The position numbers were made by a program, and so were the translations under genes. Positions 1-12,000 of a stretch of DNA of 64,000 bases are shown here, one piece after another (the stretch's first letter is position 1; the number at the start of each line of letters is the position of its first letter). Below the pieces are notes generated by a model. It ran no database searches and was not told the DNA's origin. It worked only from the letters and a program-made list of their open reading frames with translations. The stretch covers positions 189,093,127-189,157,126 of the forward strand of contig NC_073693.1 of NCBI RefSeq assembly GCF_029784155.1, written 5' to 3'. This DNA is from Uranotaenia lowii. Lineage: Eukaryota; Arthropoda; Insecta; Diptera; Culicidae.

Positions 1-1085
1 ATTTGCCGGTTCTTCGGAGCTGGTTTAGAACGTTTTCGAGAGTTCGCAACAAAAACAATAGGATGTTCTTCATCAGTCGTGTCAGTATCTCCATTGTCAA
101 CTGGCAGCACTGAGAAAATGTTACTTATCGGAGGCTGAATCGGGGGAGAAGCGCTCTTTAAAATAGCGGCGTAAGAGCGATTGGATCGTTCTTTCAAAGA
201 GCGCCTCTCCTTATCCCAGCGACTCTTAAATGCCTCGCACACAGAGATATCATGAGGAGAGCCCCCGCAATAGATACATTTCTGCTCTATTGCTGAGCAC
301 GCTCCTTCCTCATGATCCTCTCCGCAACGAGAGCACCGTGCTTTATTGCAACAATGGGACTCGGTATGGCCCAATTTGATGCACCTTTTGCAACTCATTG
401 GGCGAGGCACAAAGAGTCGCACAGGAAGCCTCAACATTCCGTCAATCAAGACGTAGTGAGGGAGGGCGGTTCCCGCGAAGGTAACACGAAATGAGGCTGA
501 AGGCGAATACCCTTTAACTCCATTTATGACGTTGGCAGTTTTAAGTTGACGACAATCCAAGATTTCGACCGAAGCCGAATCAAGGCCTTTAAACTTACCA
601 ACGCCCTTGGATTTAATGTAGTCTTCCTCCAGACTCATTTCCGTTATCACGCCCTCGATCTCTACGTTTCGAGACGGAATGAAAATGTTGTACTCTAGCC
701 TAAAGAAATTGCTGACAACAATTTCATTGGCAGCTTTCCGGTCAGCCACAACAACGCGCAACTTGTCTGGTCGCACCTTAGTTATGCTGGTCACGGAGGT
801 CCATCTCGCCAGATCTTTAGTTATCTGAATCAAATTAAGTCGTTTTCCACCGGTTTTGGGCCGGATGAAAACCACCCAAGGCCCATTGAAAGTTGAACCA
901 TCTGTGTAGGTTCGGAGCCGGGTGGGTCTACTATTAACTGTGGGTGATATAAGATTATCCTCCATCAGAGCATGGGAAGCATTTGATGGACCAGCAACAG
1001 CCGATTCCTCCAAATACTCCTCATCCTCGTAGGTGACACTTTCGTCATCCACAGTTAACGGGTAAAGCCCCCCGCCTTCGCTCAT
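1..1085 (-). CDS. Non-LTR retrotransposon ORF1 (Gag-like, three zinc knuckles), runs off the window
   Basis: An open frame runs from an ATG at 1083-1085 down to base 1 without a stop, so about 360 residues are visible and the C terminus lies outside the window. The N-terminal part is acidic (TVDDESVTYEDEEYLEE). A middle domain follows (around residues 65-220, beginning near GPWVVFIRPK). Three consecutive cysteine-histidine knuckles then lie around 235-410 of the window: CKRCIKLGHTESHC, CSRCGEDHEEGAC and CIYCGGSPHDISVC. This arrangement is known from ORF1 of I/R1/Jockey-type LINEs, whose product binds element RNA and acts as a chaperone in the ribonucleoprotein particle. The frame is unbroken over 1 kb, which suggests a fairly young copy. 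ORF2 (endonuclease and reverse transcriptase) would lie to the left. The exact clade cannot be fixed from ORF1 alone. Confidence 0.85.
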   Translation of the reverse strand, partial: MSEGGGLYPLTVDDESVTYEDEEYLEESAVAGPSNASHALMEDNLISPTVNSRPTRLRTYTDGSTFNGPWVVFIRPKTGGKRLNLIQITKDLARWTSVTSITKVRPDKLRVVVADRKAANEIVVSNFFRLEYNIFIPSRNVEIEGVITEMSLEEDYIKSKGVGKFKGLDSASVEILDCRQLKTANVINGVKGYSPSASFRVTFAGTALPHYVLIDGMLRLPVRLFVPRPMSCKRCIKLGHTESHCCNKARCSRCGEDHEEGACSAIEQKCIYCGGSPHDISVCEAFKSRWDKERRSLKERSNRSYAAILKSASPPIQPPISNIFSVLPVDNGDTDTTDEEHPIVFVANSRKRSKPAPKNRQ

Positions 1086-1745
1086 ATTTTCCAACGGGGA
1101 CACGAATGCCTTCCGTGTGGAAAATATAAGCAAAGCTTACAACTGTTGAAATCAACTAAAGGGAAAAAGATAGAGGAGAAAAAGATAAAAAAGAATAAAA
1201 AGAACTCACAGTTATTTTTTTTAGACTTAAGCGAGTGTTTTTCTTCAGTTTCGGCACCGGCTCTACCACGTTGTCGTCCTTCGTTGGTTGAAGGTGGCGA
1301 CGATCAATCAATTGCTGGGTCCTCCCTGTATCCCGATTACGGCAATCAGAACCAGAATCCTCGGTACGCCCTCCTCGGTATGCAAACCCGTATGTTCAGA
1401 GCGAACAAAGAGCACCCTTTTGATGATGATGATGATGGCCTTGGCGATGTTGGTGACAATGGCGAAAAACAATCCGCAGCTTCCGACCAAATTGGCGACT
1501 GCACCCTCGCACCGGTTGTTTGTTGGCGGTGTACGGCAATTGACAACCGTACCAGCAGGAAAAACTCTGTGGCAAACTGCAGGAAAACCACCGTTCGTGG
1601 CAAATTCAGCCAAATTTCGATTTTGCGATAGAAAAAATTCACTTCGAGACGGTCGTGAAAAAATGACATCCGCACTAGTCGAGCTACTTGGATGGAATGA
1701 TTTCACAGGTTTTGAATTTCCCATACAAATTTGGGGCAGTCTAAT
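1086..1745 (-). mobile_element. Probable 5' untranslated region of the flanking retrotransposon
   Basis: This G+C-richer block sits directly upstream of the minus-strand Gag ORF. Short open frames occur on both strands, but none resembles a known protein and they overlap one another, so I treat the block as leader sequence. The last about 33 bases (1712-1745, read on the minus strand as AGACTGCCCCAAATTTGTAT and onward) resemble the terminus of the foldback element that starts at 7797. A foldback end may therefore abut the retrotransposon here. Confidence 0.4.
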
Positions 1746-4422
1746 GTAGAATCATGAATTCAAAGTTTATGAAAATGGGTCATCCATATCAACCGTTTAT
1801 TGCTTTTGCAAAAATAACTTGAAAATTCAACGCATCGATATGAAAATTTGTACACAAGAATCAAGTGAGAAAATCAATTTGTTTTGAGTACTGAACTTTG
1901 GATTATGGTTAAACACATTTTTTATGCCCCGTTCTCGCTAAATTGTCATCAAAATGAAACTAGTCAATGTGCGAATTGAAGAACGGATTTTGGAAAAAAT
2001 CTGAATAAAAATACTCTTCAGTGAAAGAAATATCGAGATTTTACATTCATTAAAATAATAACATCTTATAATATCAAATTTTCCCAGTTGCCAGCGAAAC
2101 GAAGTTCGTACGGGATCAGCAAGTTTTACATAAAATCAACGAAATCCTAGTACTTATAATTATATAATTATATAATCATCAATCGTAAAATGAAGTTCCT
2201 CATTGTTGAATCAACCTCATGATGGCAAATTTTTCAAAAGTTAGTTCAGATTCAGTTCAGATAGCGGTCGATCACGATCAGCATGTCATCAGTCACTTCT
2301 GAGTTTTGCGAATTCTATGATTTGTTCATTTCTTTGAGTTTTGATAATATTCAGAAATGTTTATTTCCATAGAACGCGCTCCTAATTAGTCTGCTTGTTC
2401 CGAATTTCTGCAGGGAATGACCATGAGCCCGAGCCCGAGCCCGATCCTGAATGCAATGAATCAAACCCATTGAAATATATTTCCACTGACCTTTACTCAT
2501 GTAGGACTACATAAAATAGAAAAAGGCATTCGATTAACGCCCATTGATCAGTGATTATATAATTAATATTGAATGAGGAATCGGTTGGAAAATTACAATC
2601 GGAGAAAATGAGAACAAAAATGTTTATAATGATGAAGTTCATCCAAACAATTTTATTGCTGACAAAGGCAAAACAAAGGCAAGTCTTCTGCATCTAGCTA
2701 TTGAAACAAATCAACCAAATTCTATTTGATGAATCCTTATATTTAACCCATTAATGCATGACTTTTTTCAAATGATAATTGCAGTTATTGATTCAGTGAA
2801 ATAATAATATTTAAATTCGAAAAACAAAACTCAACAGGTTTGGATTCGCTATTTTGAGTATTATAAAAGTTATGACCCATCATAGTTAAAAAATATTTTT
2901 CGAAATTCTTAGTTTATTTCAAAACGGTTTTACTAATTTCTTCAAAACCTTGTAAATTGGGTGCAGGAAGGTGTTTGTGATTGATTGAGATTAAAAAAAA
3001 TGTTAGAATTTGCAAATCTGCAGAAATAACAGCAATTTTCCAAAAACTATTTTTTTCAAAAAAATAAATAAATTCAATTTTTGCAATTTTTTGGCATACT
3101 TTGTCCGATATCTCACACACACAATTAAATATTGTAATAAAAATACCATGGGCTAATTTCTTTTAATCTCTAGGATATTTTTTGTGAATATATCACTCAA
3201 AAATATTAACGCGTTTTCGAGGTATTTGGATTTGGATTAGTGTTGTTTTAAAACAACACTATGCATTAAAAGGTTAACGACTCAAAAAGGTTAGTTAAAA
3301 AGGCAAAAATATTGCACAGGAGATGGAAATCTGACTGGGGGTAAGACTGTTGAATTTCATCTCACATGATCCCCAAGATTTCACCTGTTATCTTCAGAAT
3401 TGTGCAAACGCTGGTGGCCCCCGTGTGTTGACAAGCACCATCAGCGGTTGACTTTTTTTTTGTTCTTCCCAACGCGATAGCTGGACTCATACTTTAATCC
3501 ACCAATATGTACCTAATGGCTTTTTAACAATGCCATATGAACTGGACTGTATCTTGCTCTTCCCATGTAGTAGCTGATAATGAAAAGCTAGCGTCTCATC
3601 TGTTTTGGGAGGATGTGTTGCTGAATGGACGACTTACTTAGTAGCATCTTGTTATTCCGATCTGAGAGAATGAGGAGACCAAGCGCTGATAACGTCAAGA
3701 TCGTCAAATAGCAACACAGCTGTTTGTAAGCGTTCTGTTCTCGTATTATTTGGCTTTAATTTACGAAGTTCATGTGAACCAAACAGAGGTATGGGAAGGG
3801 GATGGGATTCGAAATGGCGTTCACAGATTTCATGAAATTATCACGTTTTTAACAAGAAATTGTCTTGAAAGTCTTAAGACTGGAGATTGATTTTTTTATG
3901 TTTATCAAACACGCAAAAATTCTAGATGATTTGAAACCTGTGGTTATATCAGACATTCGATCGTTACAGAAAATTATGTTTTTAACGTTTTAAATCAAAT
4001 CAATATTTTCATCAAACTGGGAAACTCTGAAAAAAAAAACACCTAAAAAAGCGGTGTGTGCATTCGTATACCCTTGCATACCTTTAGGCGTTTTCTAGCG
4101 ACGGAGGCAATGATCTGATGAAAGAAACATTCCAATTCTCAGCAGAGCGTAGTCAAAATGCAATTATCATCCGAAATTTGTTTTGTAATGAAGTTCAAAT
4201 TTCAAACATTTTAATTAAATGTAATGTTCAGAATCCATTTTTTGGAACACTTTTTTGCAAACTTGTAATTTGAATTATTGATAATGATAACATGAACTCA
4301 TAAACTGTGTTTTTCTTCTTCTCAAATTAAGAAGCAAATACTGTGGGAATCTTTTGAAATCATACTTGAGAACGGAGATCAGGGCTTTGTTCTGAAAGGA
4401 GATAGACTTTTGTTCTTGGTTT
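1746..4422. other. A+T-rich stretch, no gene recognised
   Basis: No convincing open frame, RNA gene or terminal inverted repeat was seen. The only compact structure is a perfect 22-bp palindrome at 3239-3260 (GTTGTTTT followed by its complement). The part around 3400-3720 is less A+T-rich and looks non-repetitive, but nothing in it was recognised. Confidence 0.4.
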
Positions 4423-4426
4423 CGAT

Positions 4427-4471
4427 TTTATTTTCAACAAACTAATTCTGCCTTCATATGTAGCGTTTATT
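4427..4471 (-). terminator. Candidate poly(A) signals for the SLC16 gene
   Basis: On the minus strand AATAAA occurs at 4466-4471 and again at 4427-4432, about 1.3 kb past the transporter stop codon. These are the first canonical hexamers I noticed downstream of that stop. The hexamer is common in A+T-rich DNA, so cDNA ends would be needed to confirm use. Confidence 0.3.
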
Positions 4472-5746
4472 AGGAGTGTTTTTCTTCATTAGGTTTTGTT
4501 GTTTGGTTTCCAATTTGAGTGTAGCATCGGGTCATAGGATAATTAACTACAGTCCATAGCTCGAACTGATCGTCACCGTGCACAAGTACGCGCCTTGATG
4601 TATCTATAAGCGATAGCTTAACGAATGGTGATGAATGAAATAACTGGATATGTTTCAATCAACAATTTAAGAACCAAACAGGAAAATCATAAATGAGCAA
4701 CATAGAAAACTAAAACTTAACGATGTGAATAAACGAAACACGATTTAAAATCATGCGCATGACTATGAATGAATTTTTAAAACTAACGACAGTTATTCAG
4801 CGTGCAGAATCGGTGACGATACCAGCTGAAATGTTAGCGCATCACGTTGTTAGCATAACTAGCTATTATTATTTGTTTGAATTTGTTACAGTGTCTATGG
4901 ATCAACTACTTGGTATAATCCGATAACTTTGTATCCTAATATCAAAATAATGTTACAATAGTTTCTCTGTTACCTTACACAAAAGTATCTTCTTTGTAGG
5001 TGTATAAACCATTCAAGATTTCTGCGACCGAGCGTGATTCACTTGAGTGCTATCGGATTTTGTTTCGCTATAGAATCTCCATAGCCACTATCGAAGTTAA
5101 AACCTTTGTTAAATCCTATCATCACCTAACTTGAATCGACTTTTGGATCTCATTTTCACATTTCCTTCCGCTATGTACAGCTTAGAAACAACTAATACTC
5201 GTTTTCCACTTGAGAAAGCTTTAGTTACCGATTCAAACTATTAAAAATTGGCTTCAGATTTTTCAATGGCATTACGTGAACTAGCTTGGTAATTTGTTTT
5301 CCGAATCTTTTCGATCACTAGTAAGTTTCTTAACCAAAATTAAAACGAAAAAAAATACTAAAATTAAGAAACATCGCTCACAAAGGCTAACAATCTTACA
5401 CACATACAACACAGTCGTACACAATACACAATAAACGCGGATTCGCACAATCTCAGGTTCTATTCGATCCTAATAAACTCTGATTGATAACCTCACAGAC
5501 ATTTACTTTACAACTTTGTATGACACTGTTCTCTTTTTAGTTTCTTTTTAGATGGAACAAAATTCCTTTCATTCGAAGGTTCTTTGCAGAGCACAAAGCA
5601 CAAAAGCGCACGAGAAAAAAAAACTAGTGCATTTGCTCAGTATGTATAAGAGGTTCGTGTGCTACCCACTACATATTATTGGTGGCGGCCTTTTGGTGCG
5701 CGATCAGGAATCGAAGATGCGTTGATGATTTGTATAAAGAATCAAT
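4472..5746 (-). other. Probable 3' UTR of the SLC16 transporter gene
   Basis: The stretch follows the stop codon at 5747-5749 on the minus strand. It has no open frame, no inverted repeat and no similarity to the repeats elsewhere in the window, as expected of a long 3' UTR. The 3' end is unknown; two candidate poly(A) hexamers lie at 4427-4471. Confidence 0.4.
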
Positions 5747-6020
5747 CTAGAGCACAGATTCCATCTGACTAATTTCCTTTCCGTTGCTTCCGTTGGCAGG
5801 AGGATGTTTGCTGCTGCTATTATTGTTGTTGACCGTGGACGATGATGTGAGTATCGAGGAGCTGATCGGTTGTTCCGTTGATGGACTCGGTGCCGTTTGG
5901 ACGATCTTCGGCACCATCGTAATCGGTTTGTCGTCATCATCAGCCATGTCATCCTCCTGGCCCTCGTCGATCGGGGTCAGCACTTCGACGTGGACCGGAG
6001 TTTCGTCTGTTTTGCGGAAT
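5747..6020 (-). CDS. SLC16 transporter, exon 10 (C-terminal tail, stop)
   Basis: The acceptor (minus strand) reads CCGTCCCCAG just before base 6020. The first base completes the Arg codon begun in exon 9. The exon encodes [20 protein letters not shown], an Asp/Glu stretch (DDMADDDD), a Ser/Thr/Asn-rich segment and a final ESVL before the TAG at 5747-5749. ESVL resembles a class I PDZ-binding C terminus (x-S/T-x-hydrophobic), which may matter for membrane anchoring; that is inference. The tail is cytoplasmic in this family. Confidence 0.88.
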
Positions 6021-9000
6021 CTGGGGACGGAAAAAAAATTAAAATATTTACTTTAATTGCATAACAACAGGGGTTAAAAGCACTTAATTTTCGATTGCAG
6101 TTACTGCCAATATTATTTTCAGATCGAAAAACACACGGAAGAATTATATTCCCTTTTGGATGCTCCTCTTGACAAGCTTAATATTTCATTTTGTCCATTG
6201 AGAACGAGGTTAAACGGAAAAATTTAATTCCTAGTCCCTGGTTACAGTTTTACGTCGAGAATCGGACAAACATCACAACGAAGTTATTCCCGAAGAATGA
6301 AAATGGTTATTACGGGAATTTCAATTCAGTAATTCCATTTTCGCTCAAGAAAAATACAATTGAGGCTCTTGGGATCAGAGGGGTGCAAGTGCCTGAATGA
6401 TAGTTTCGAGAAAACGCGCTTCAAAGTTGTGAAGGTGCTCGATTTTCCATATATTTTTCGAATTCGAGCAGTTTAATTCAATCAAAAAAACTGTTCAAAA
6501 AATTATAAAAAAATCTGAGGTTTGCACCAGATGTACATTGAAACATGAAGAATCGTTAGGTATACTTAACTCAAAATTTATGATTTTGGCACTTGCACCC
6601 CTCTGATCCTGAGGGCCTCAATTGTATCATTAGTGGATTGAACAATCAAGCTGATTGAAAATATAGCGAAAATATCATCAAAACAGTAAAAAAGACATGC
6701 TTAACATAATTGAGGCTCTCAGGATCAGAGGGGTGCAAGTGCCAAAATCATCAATTTTGAGTTAAGTATACCTAACGATTCTTCATGTTTCAATGTACAT
6801 CTGGTGCAAAACTCAGATTTTTTATAATTTCTTTGGAAATGTCCACGCTTGTCCACGGAGAGGGGGGTAGGGGTTTGGGTCATGTCCACCTGGACATTTT
6901 TTTTTCCTTGTAGGGGAGAGCCCACTGCGACCAGTAGTTGATCTATTGTGGTAATAACCCCGCGTTACTGTATGCTATCAGGCTCACCTGCACTATGGGT
7001 TGAAGTGACAGTTGATTGCTGACTAAGCATTTTATCCCAATCAGGTATGATATCAAAGATGTATGATATAACCTTCTTAGGGCTGATATGCAACCATATG
7101 TCTTGTGCGCTTATTAACTTTGCCCCAAGAACACGCTCTCTTCCTTAAGGAGGGCGCAGCAGTTGCATAAGAGATGCTCTGCAGTTTCTTTTTCGAACCC
7201 GCAGAACCGACATTCGTCGTTTTGAATAATGTTTATCCTTTTGAGATGCTGTTTTGTTGGACAGTGTCCTGTAAATAGACCAGTGTAAGTACTTAACTCG
7301 TGCTTACTTAAGTTCAACATGTTTTTGGAGAGTCGTGCGCTTGGTTCAATGAATCTTTTCGCCTGAGTTGCTCCCTCTGCTGTTCTCCAGTTGGAGACAA
7401 TAGTGGTGCTTTCCCAGTTCTTGAGTTCCATATTCAAGGCACTCCTAGATACTCCGCAGAAAGGTTCAGGTCCAATTAACAGGCCCTGAGATCCTTCCCT
7501 AGCCACAGGGACATACTTACTTTTAAAATATTTTCTAAAGGTGAATAAATATTAAGATGTTTAAATCAAAATCTTCAAATGGCATACCTTTCTAGTTTAA
7601 GTTTAAACAATAAGAAGCTACTTGAAAGCAAGTGATAAATATAATAATAAAGAATTTTAAAATTTTCATTTTGTTTTTATATCAGTAAATTCTTATTCGG
7701 TTTTACAAAATCAGCAAAAAACGAAACAAACTGTTTAAATCATAGTAGTTTAGACAGTGGCCAGTAATTTGTAAGTTCTAATTAATATGTGTCTTTTAGA
7801 CTGTCCCAAATTTGTATGAGAAATTTCAAGCTTGTGAAATGTTTTGCGCTGCAGGCTTAAATTGATCCTAGGCCTAGTACAAGGTCTCATGCCAAATTTG
7901 GGCCAGATTGAGATCGGATCACGGGAAGGGGTCGCTCGAGGAGCCTAAAGTTTGTATGGGATTTTGGGACATTTTGTTCGGCAGGATCACGAAAATCCAG
8001 TTTTTTATGAATAACGTTGGTCCCCTTCGGCCGATTCCTTTTGAAAACGGTGTTTCTTAAAGCCTAAACAATGACCAATATTTCATCCGAAGACTGCATT
8101 TCGATTCCACTTATGATAAAAAACTTATTAAACTTAAAAAATGGGGTATCTTTTTTCAGGGTGGTATTCATCACTAATTATGCTGCGTAAAAATGTTTGA
8201 AGCAGTGTCTCTCATGAATAGTGATGAATATCACCCTTAAAAAAGATAACTACTTTTTGAAACTTAATAACTTTTAAGTCTTCACTTTAATCGAAATGCA
8301 GTTTTCGGATGAAATATTTGTCATAGTTTAGGCTTTAAGAAAAAAAAACCATTTTCAAAAGAAATCGGCCGAAGGGGACCAAAGTTATGTATGAAAAACT
8401 GGATTTTCGTGTTCTTCCCGAACAAAATGTCCCAAAATCCCATACAAACTTTTGGCTCGTTGAGCAACCTCTTCCCGTGATCCGATCTGGCCCAAATTTG
8501 GCATGAGACCTTGTACTAGGCCTAGGATCAATTTAGGCCTGCAGCGCATAACTTTTTCAAATGTCGGGTCATTTGGGGCACTCTAGTGTCTGTATAGGTG
8601 ATCATACATTATTGATTGTTTGATAGTACCATGACTAGTTTGGTTTTTATACTGTTTCAACCCAATATTTGTACGTTTAGTGAATTTCTACAATTACGTG
8701 CAACAAAACCTGCGTCGAGGAATTGTTCGAGTTTTGCCAACAAATATATTAGGTGGTATGAATAAGAAAATAGCCATTGCTTCGATAACTTTACTTAGCT
8801 CTAACATTAGAATGGCAAATTTGAAAGCATTTGCTCAACTAGAAAAGCAGAGTAGAATTTACTTTCATCCAGTTCCGTATAAAAAATATGCATGCCATTC
8901 GAAGTATTTGGTTCACAAAACTGCTCGAAAATGGCAAAAGCAATTAGGTACTACAGCTTTATTCATATCAGCCATTGTCAAATCATATTTTGCCTCTCGA

Positions 9001-12000
9001 GTCTCAACATCTCCAGATAGAATTATTTACACACTTTGTCCGGTAAATTGGCGGCATCGTCTATCTGTTTTTTTTTTCTGTGCGAACGACTTTAAGAAAG
9101 AAGACTAAGTGATCAGTCTTCGTTGAGATTCGGAAACGAGCACACGTTTTAAAGCTGAGCTCCGTTTTAACAAACACGTTGCGTTATCGCGTGGTGATCA
9201 ATTTTTTTTGCTTTCAAACGGAAACTTCTAGTGCCGAAGTTAAAATGGATTCTACTCGCAAGAATACTTTGAAAATAGTGTTTTCTGATGTGATAAAGGT
9301 TCCAGCCCGTTTGGTTGTGTTGCAATTTGTTACAATTAATCTTTTCTGTTATATTTAAGATACGATATGAGCGCATTAGCAAACACTTTTTATTTTTAAA
9401 CCCATTCCCTCATAAATGATTTGAAGCTTGCTTACACGAAGCAAGCAAATAATTCATATTTGCAATCATCAAACCGTTTAACACTGGAAAAAAACGGAAC
9501 AACCTGCCTGGCATAGAACAACCTGGTCTTAAAAAGGTCGAAAAAACAAATTGGCACCGAAAAGTTGGCAGCATTTTTTTTCACTTGTCAATTGGAGGGA
9601 AGTTTCCGGAAAAAAGAGGACAAGTGCGGTGGCTCGTGCGTCGTGGGCCGGAAAGATTGGGTTGTTCCCCGAGCACCCCGAGTGTTGATTGGCCGTCGAA
9701 GATAAAGTTGCAAAAGTCCGGAATTCGCGATTTGTTGCACGCGATTTCATTTTGCCGGGCCGTTTTCGGGAAAAGTAATACGCGCAGAACGAAGCGGGCA
9801 TAAGCAACCGAGCCGAGACGGGCCGAATCTGGAGGAAATTTTTTTCTCTTGAAGCCCGGAGTGTGGTGTGTTTGCTTGCCAGGGAAATAGTATTTCCCAA
9901 TGGGAAAAGTGTTGCTGGCCACGTCGTTCAAGTTGGATCCTCGGTGATTTCGACCATCTCAGGGCAGGAGTGTCGTCTGCGTCGGAAAATTGAATTTCAA
10001 CTCGCACGTTTTGCTTCGCCAACATTCCTCATCGTCCGGAAGGAGGAGCCTCTCGGATAGCGGCTCTCATTGGTGTTCTCCGTCAACCGGAGGGCACACC
10101 CATCAACTTTCCAGCCCATTGTGCGGCAGTTCCGGGAAGCGCGCCGGATCTCAGCGTTTCTTTTGGTACTGATGACAAGTCATCAGCAAGGTGCTATGAC
10201 GGGATTGTCCGAAGCGAAGCTGTCGGCGAAGCGCGAAGACAGAAGGAGGTTCGGTCCGGAATGGCAAGGAGCCAAGAAACGAGCGTTGGGTGCGGCACGG
10301 GTGAGGTCATCCGAAGCGTGTCGCACAGCCCGGGAGAGACAAATCGCAGCCTGGCAAATACGGCGCAAGTCGGTGCTGGCAGCCCGAATCAAGCATGCCG
10401 CATCATCAAAGGAATCTTCGTGGGAGGCGTGATAGAAATACACGTAAGTCGCTAAAATCTTTAATTTTATGGGGGGAACTACAAAATGGGTTCATTCAAA
10501 ATGCAACTAAATTGAAGTTTCCCACAAGATGTTTGCTATTATGTCATTTTTATTTTTGTGGCATCGACCACAGAAAGCCTCCGTCACAAATTTACAATGA
10601 ACGAACTTAAATTTCCTGCAACTTGTGTACATACGATATATAAAGACGAGTACGATCATAGTTTCTTTATAAAATTTTTGGATGACCTTGGTTTCAACTA
10701 ATTTACGGCCAACATGGAAGAAGAATATTTATTCTTGTACAGCGATGGTCAGAGTGCACCTGTAAAATTGGAAGTAGCTAGTCGTTTGTTTCGATACGTC
10801 AGGATATTCAATCTGCCGCCAGAAACTGACGACGAGGAAATAGCAGCTGTTATGAGCAGGTTTGGCGTGGTACGACAGCAGGTAAGGAAACGTTACCAAT
10901 TGGAATACGTCTATCCGGTGTACAGCGGAATACCAGGGGTGCATATCGAAATAGCGAAGGAGATCCCAGCTAACCTACACATAGGGCATTTCAAAGTGCG
11001 GGTATACTTTGACGGCCTTAAGAATAAATGCTTCATATGTAGGCAAGAGGGGCACATGAAAGCCGAGTGTCCAAAGTTAACAGCAACATGACATCAACCA
11101 GGCGTCGACTCAAGCTCTAGTACCTCCAGTACCAGCACAACGAACGTAGATAAAACACCCAATCCTGCATCGTACCGTAGCATTGTGGCCGCAGCCTTAA
11201 GGAATAACCAACCAGAGGAATCGATATTGGCGTCGAAAATGACTCCCATGATCAAAAAAACCGAACGAACCGATGGAAGCTCTTCGAAAAAACCAGATCA
11301 GCGAATCAAGATCCGAACCCAAACGGATTCAAGATGAGACGGCACATGAAGCGGCAACACCGGAAGAATCAGCGACAATTCGCATCGCCGAACGGCTCGA
11401 CGAAATGAACACCGACGATTTTCTGTTAGTTACGAAAAAACGTGGGAAGCAGTCTTCATCGGAAAGAAGCACCGGCTTGGAAGAATCTCCTAGTGGACGG
11501 TCAAAAACGAAGAAAGCGCTCACAAATACTACCAGAGCAGCGCGAACAAAATCTAGTTTCGAATCACGCACTCTAACGATAATAAGTTGTATTATAAAAT
11601 TATTCTGCTTTTTCCTCATGAAAGAGCGTTTTACAAAGTGATCTAAAAGTAATTAGCATGTAGCAGTATTTGGTAAAAAAACAACGAAAAAATAATATGT
11701 TGAAATGAAAAAACGACGTTTAAGACATTTTATTTCTATTATTTAGAAATAATCAGCGCACTTATTTTTGATAAGTTCGTTAGAGCAGTAATAGAATACT
11801 TTATCAGCTTTGCCTATATATTTGTAAATTTGAGTTATTGTAAAGTAAGGTCTATTTTGTCGTAACCAAAAATGTAATTCTTGAAAAAAACAAAAGTGAT
11901 AGCCCGCCAGGATTTCTTCTTCTTCTTCTTCCTTCTACTTGAACTGCTTGCAGCATCGATGATCTGCCGCAGTTCTGGATTAAGCGCCAGTAACTTAGAC

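Noticed and set aside
1146..1749. Overlapping ORFs on both strands upstream of the Gag
   Set aside because: They overlap one another in several frames and match nothing. They are explained better as retrotransposon leader.
5704..6056. ORFs overlapping exon 10 on either strand
   Set aside because: They are shadows of the transporter's last exon, whose frame is fixed by splice phase.
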